From positions 1 to 34,225 of the forward strand of contig VBCH01000218.1 of NCBI GenBank assembly GCA_005884455.1: DNA of 34,225 bases. Reading direction: 5' to 3'. The notes under the pieces were generated by a model. It had not been told where the DNA came from. It saw only the letters and a program-made list of their open reading frames with translations, and made no database searches. Below are positions 33,320 through 34,225 of this stretch, one piece after another (position 1 is the stretch's first letter; every line of letters begins with the position of its first letter). A program made the translations under genes and the position numbers. The DNA is from Betaproteobacteria bacterium. GTDB taxonomy: Bacteria > Pseudomonadota > Gammaproteobacteria > Burkholderiales > SG8-39.

Positions 33320-34225
33320 TCAGGGGGCCGCGATCGAGCGCATCAGCTCATCGGGCACGAACACCTTGCCGTCCTTGATCACGCGATGGATCCTGCTGAG
33401 GTTCGCCACATCGGCGAGCGGGTCCGCGTCCAGGATGACGAGGTCGGCGAGCTTCCCGGGAGCAAGGGTGCCGATCCCGCGCTCCATGCCCATGGTCTTC
33501 GCCCCATTGGAGGTCGCCGACCGCAGTACCTGCAACGGTGTGAGGCCGGCCTGGGTCATGATTTCCATTTCCCGGAATACCGATGGGCCGTGCAGGGTTC
33601 CGATGTTGCCGGCATCGGTCCCCATCACGACTGGAATCCCCGCGTCCCATACCCTGCGCAGGTTCTGCAGCGCGATCGGCGAGGGTTTAGGCGGCACCGG
33701 CTGGCTCATGGCCTTGGCCACCCGCTCGGGAAGTTTTTCCTTGGGAATTTTCTGCAAATCATTCATCGCGGCGAGGATCTGCGGATCGGCCAGGCGCCGC
33801 TCGGCTTCGGTCGGCTGCCAGGTATTCGACAGCGCATACCGGTAACCCTGGATGACGAAAAGGGTGGGGCAGTAGAGCGCGCGGTTCTTTTTCGCCAGGG
33901 CGAGGAATTCCTCGTCCACCGGCTCGTCTTCGACCGAGTGCACGAGAAAATCCGCCCCGGCTCTGAGCGAGGCCTTGGCCACGATGAGCTCGGTCGCATG
34001 CACGGCGAGGCGCACTCCCCCCGCGTGGGCCGCGTCGCCGGCCGCCTTGACGATCGCCTCCTGCGCGGCGAGATCGTCGCCTTTCTGGTGGATGAACCAG
34101 ACCTTGATGAAATCGGGCTTGCGCTCCAATTCGCGCCGGACCAGCGCCCGCGCCGCGTCGGCCGAGGTGATCTTGATGATGGGAGGATCGCCGAGATCGA
34201 GCTTCACGCGATCGACCATGGAAAT
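33320..34225 (-). CDS. Amidohydrolase-family protein (partial, 5' end beyond window)
   Basis: At least 301 residues, open to the right edge, so the N-terminal part is missing; the first ATG inside (34219) is not likely the start. Amidohydrolase features seen are the metal-ligand His regions VHATE and LVHSVEDEP, the catalytic Asp in GTDAGN, and the C-terminal sandwich strand GTLAPGKLADLVILDADPL. The N-terminal HxH metal site would lie outside the window. It resembles imidazolonepropionase/prolidase-like members (often exported, broad substrate range). Substrate cannot be inferred. It converges with the protease gene across a 49-bp spacer. Confidence 0.88.
   Translation of the reverse strand: MSMVDRVKLDLGDPPIIKITSADAARALVRRELERKPDFIKVWFIHQKGDDLAAQEAIVKAAGDAAHAGGVRLAVHATELIVAKASLRAGADFLVHSVEDEPVDEEFLALAKKNRALYCPTLFVIQGYRYALSNTWQPTEAERRLADPQILAAMNDLQKIPKEKLPERVAKAMSQPVPPKPSPIALQNLRRVWDAGIPVVMGTDAGNIGTLHGPSVFREMEIMTQAGLTPLQVLRSATSNGAKTMGMERGIGTLAPGKLADLVILDADPLADVANLSRIHRVIKDGKVFVPDELMRSIAAP

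Noticed and set aside
1-34225. tRNA, rRNA, CRISPR array, insertion sequence, integrase or attachment site
   Set aside because: Nothing of these kinds was seen by reading; the window appears to be chromosomal DNA with catabolic genes. A tRNA and repeat-finding program would be needed to exclude weak cases.

Overview
The window is high-GC DNA from a proteobacterium, most likely a betaproteobacterium of Burkholderiales type. The gene order mraZ-rsmH-ftsL-ftsI-murE-murF-mraY-murD-ftsW, a Burkholderiales-length MraY (384 aa), two orphan Bug/TctC-type binding proteins and scattered beta-ketoadipate genes all fit this. No rRNA, tRNA, CRISPR array, insertion sequence or phage gene was seen.

Region 1 (1-9756, minus strand) is the division and cell wall (dcw) cluster. 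It reads from mraZ down to ftsW, which runs off the left edge. Most junctions overlap as ATGA or GTGA, so translation is probably coupled. A good sigma70-type promoter (TTGACC-17-TAGAGT) and a pair of 10-bp-spaced TGGNG boxes resembling MraZ sites lie upstream of mraZ. A rho-independent terminator and an AT-rich patch separate this cluster from the next gene.

Region 2 (9957-11425) holds a small protein of unknown function and a divergent NYN-domain (PIN-like nuclease) protein with a probable LOTUS/OST-HTH tail.

Region 3 (11480-21909, minus strand) is an eleven-gene run with mostly short gaps. In transcription order it encodes an alpha/beta hydrolase, a Bug protein, an M24 'pita-bread' hydrolase lacking one canonical metal ligand, 2-oxoacid dehydrogenase E1 alpha and beta, a free-standing 79-aa lipoyl domain, a 3-hydroxyisobutyrate-dehydrogenase-like reductase, a second Bug protein, a carboxymuconolactone-decarboxylase-like protein, an SDR lacking the catalytic Ser, and 3-oxoadipyl-CoA thiolase (PcaF). 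It looks like a catabolic pathway ending in beta-ketoadipate, but I cannot match it to a pathway I know. The E1 pair with a lone lipoyl domain and no E2 core or E3 is the most unusual part.

Region 4 (22120-26872) has a tiny secreted protein, pcaI-pcaJ (minus), and a divergent operon of an IlvD/Edd sugar-acid-type dehydratase, a secreted protein of unknown function and a small exported intradiol dioxygenase.

Region 5 (26887-32221) carries feruloyl-CoA synthase plus an ABC-type binding protein (minus). Divergent from these is a three-gene operon of a meta-cleavage lower pathway: HpaH-type hydratase, RraA/HMG-CHA-type aldolase and HpaI-type aldolase. Together with pcaIJF this suggests use of lignin-derived or other plant aromatics. 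Region 6 (32389-34225) has a trypsin-like lipoprotein protease and the C-terminal part of an amidohydrolase.
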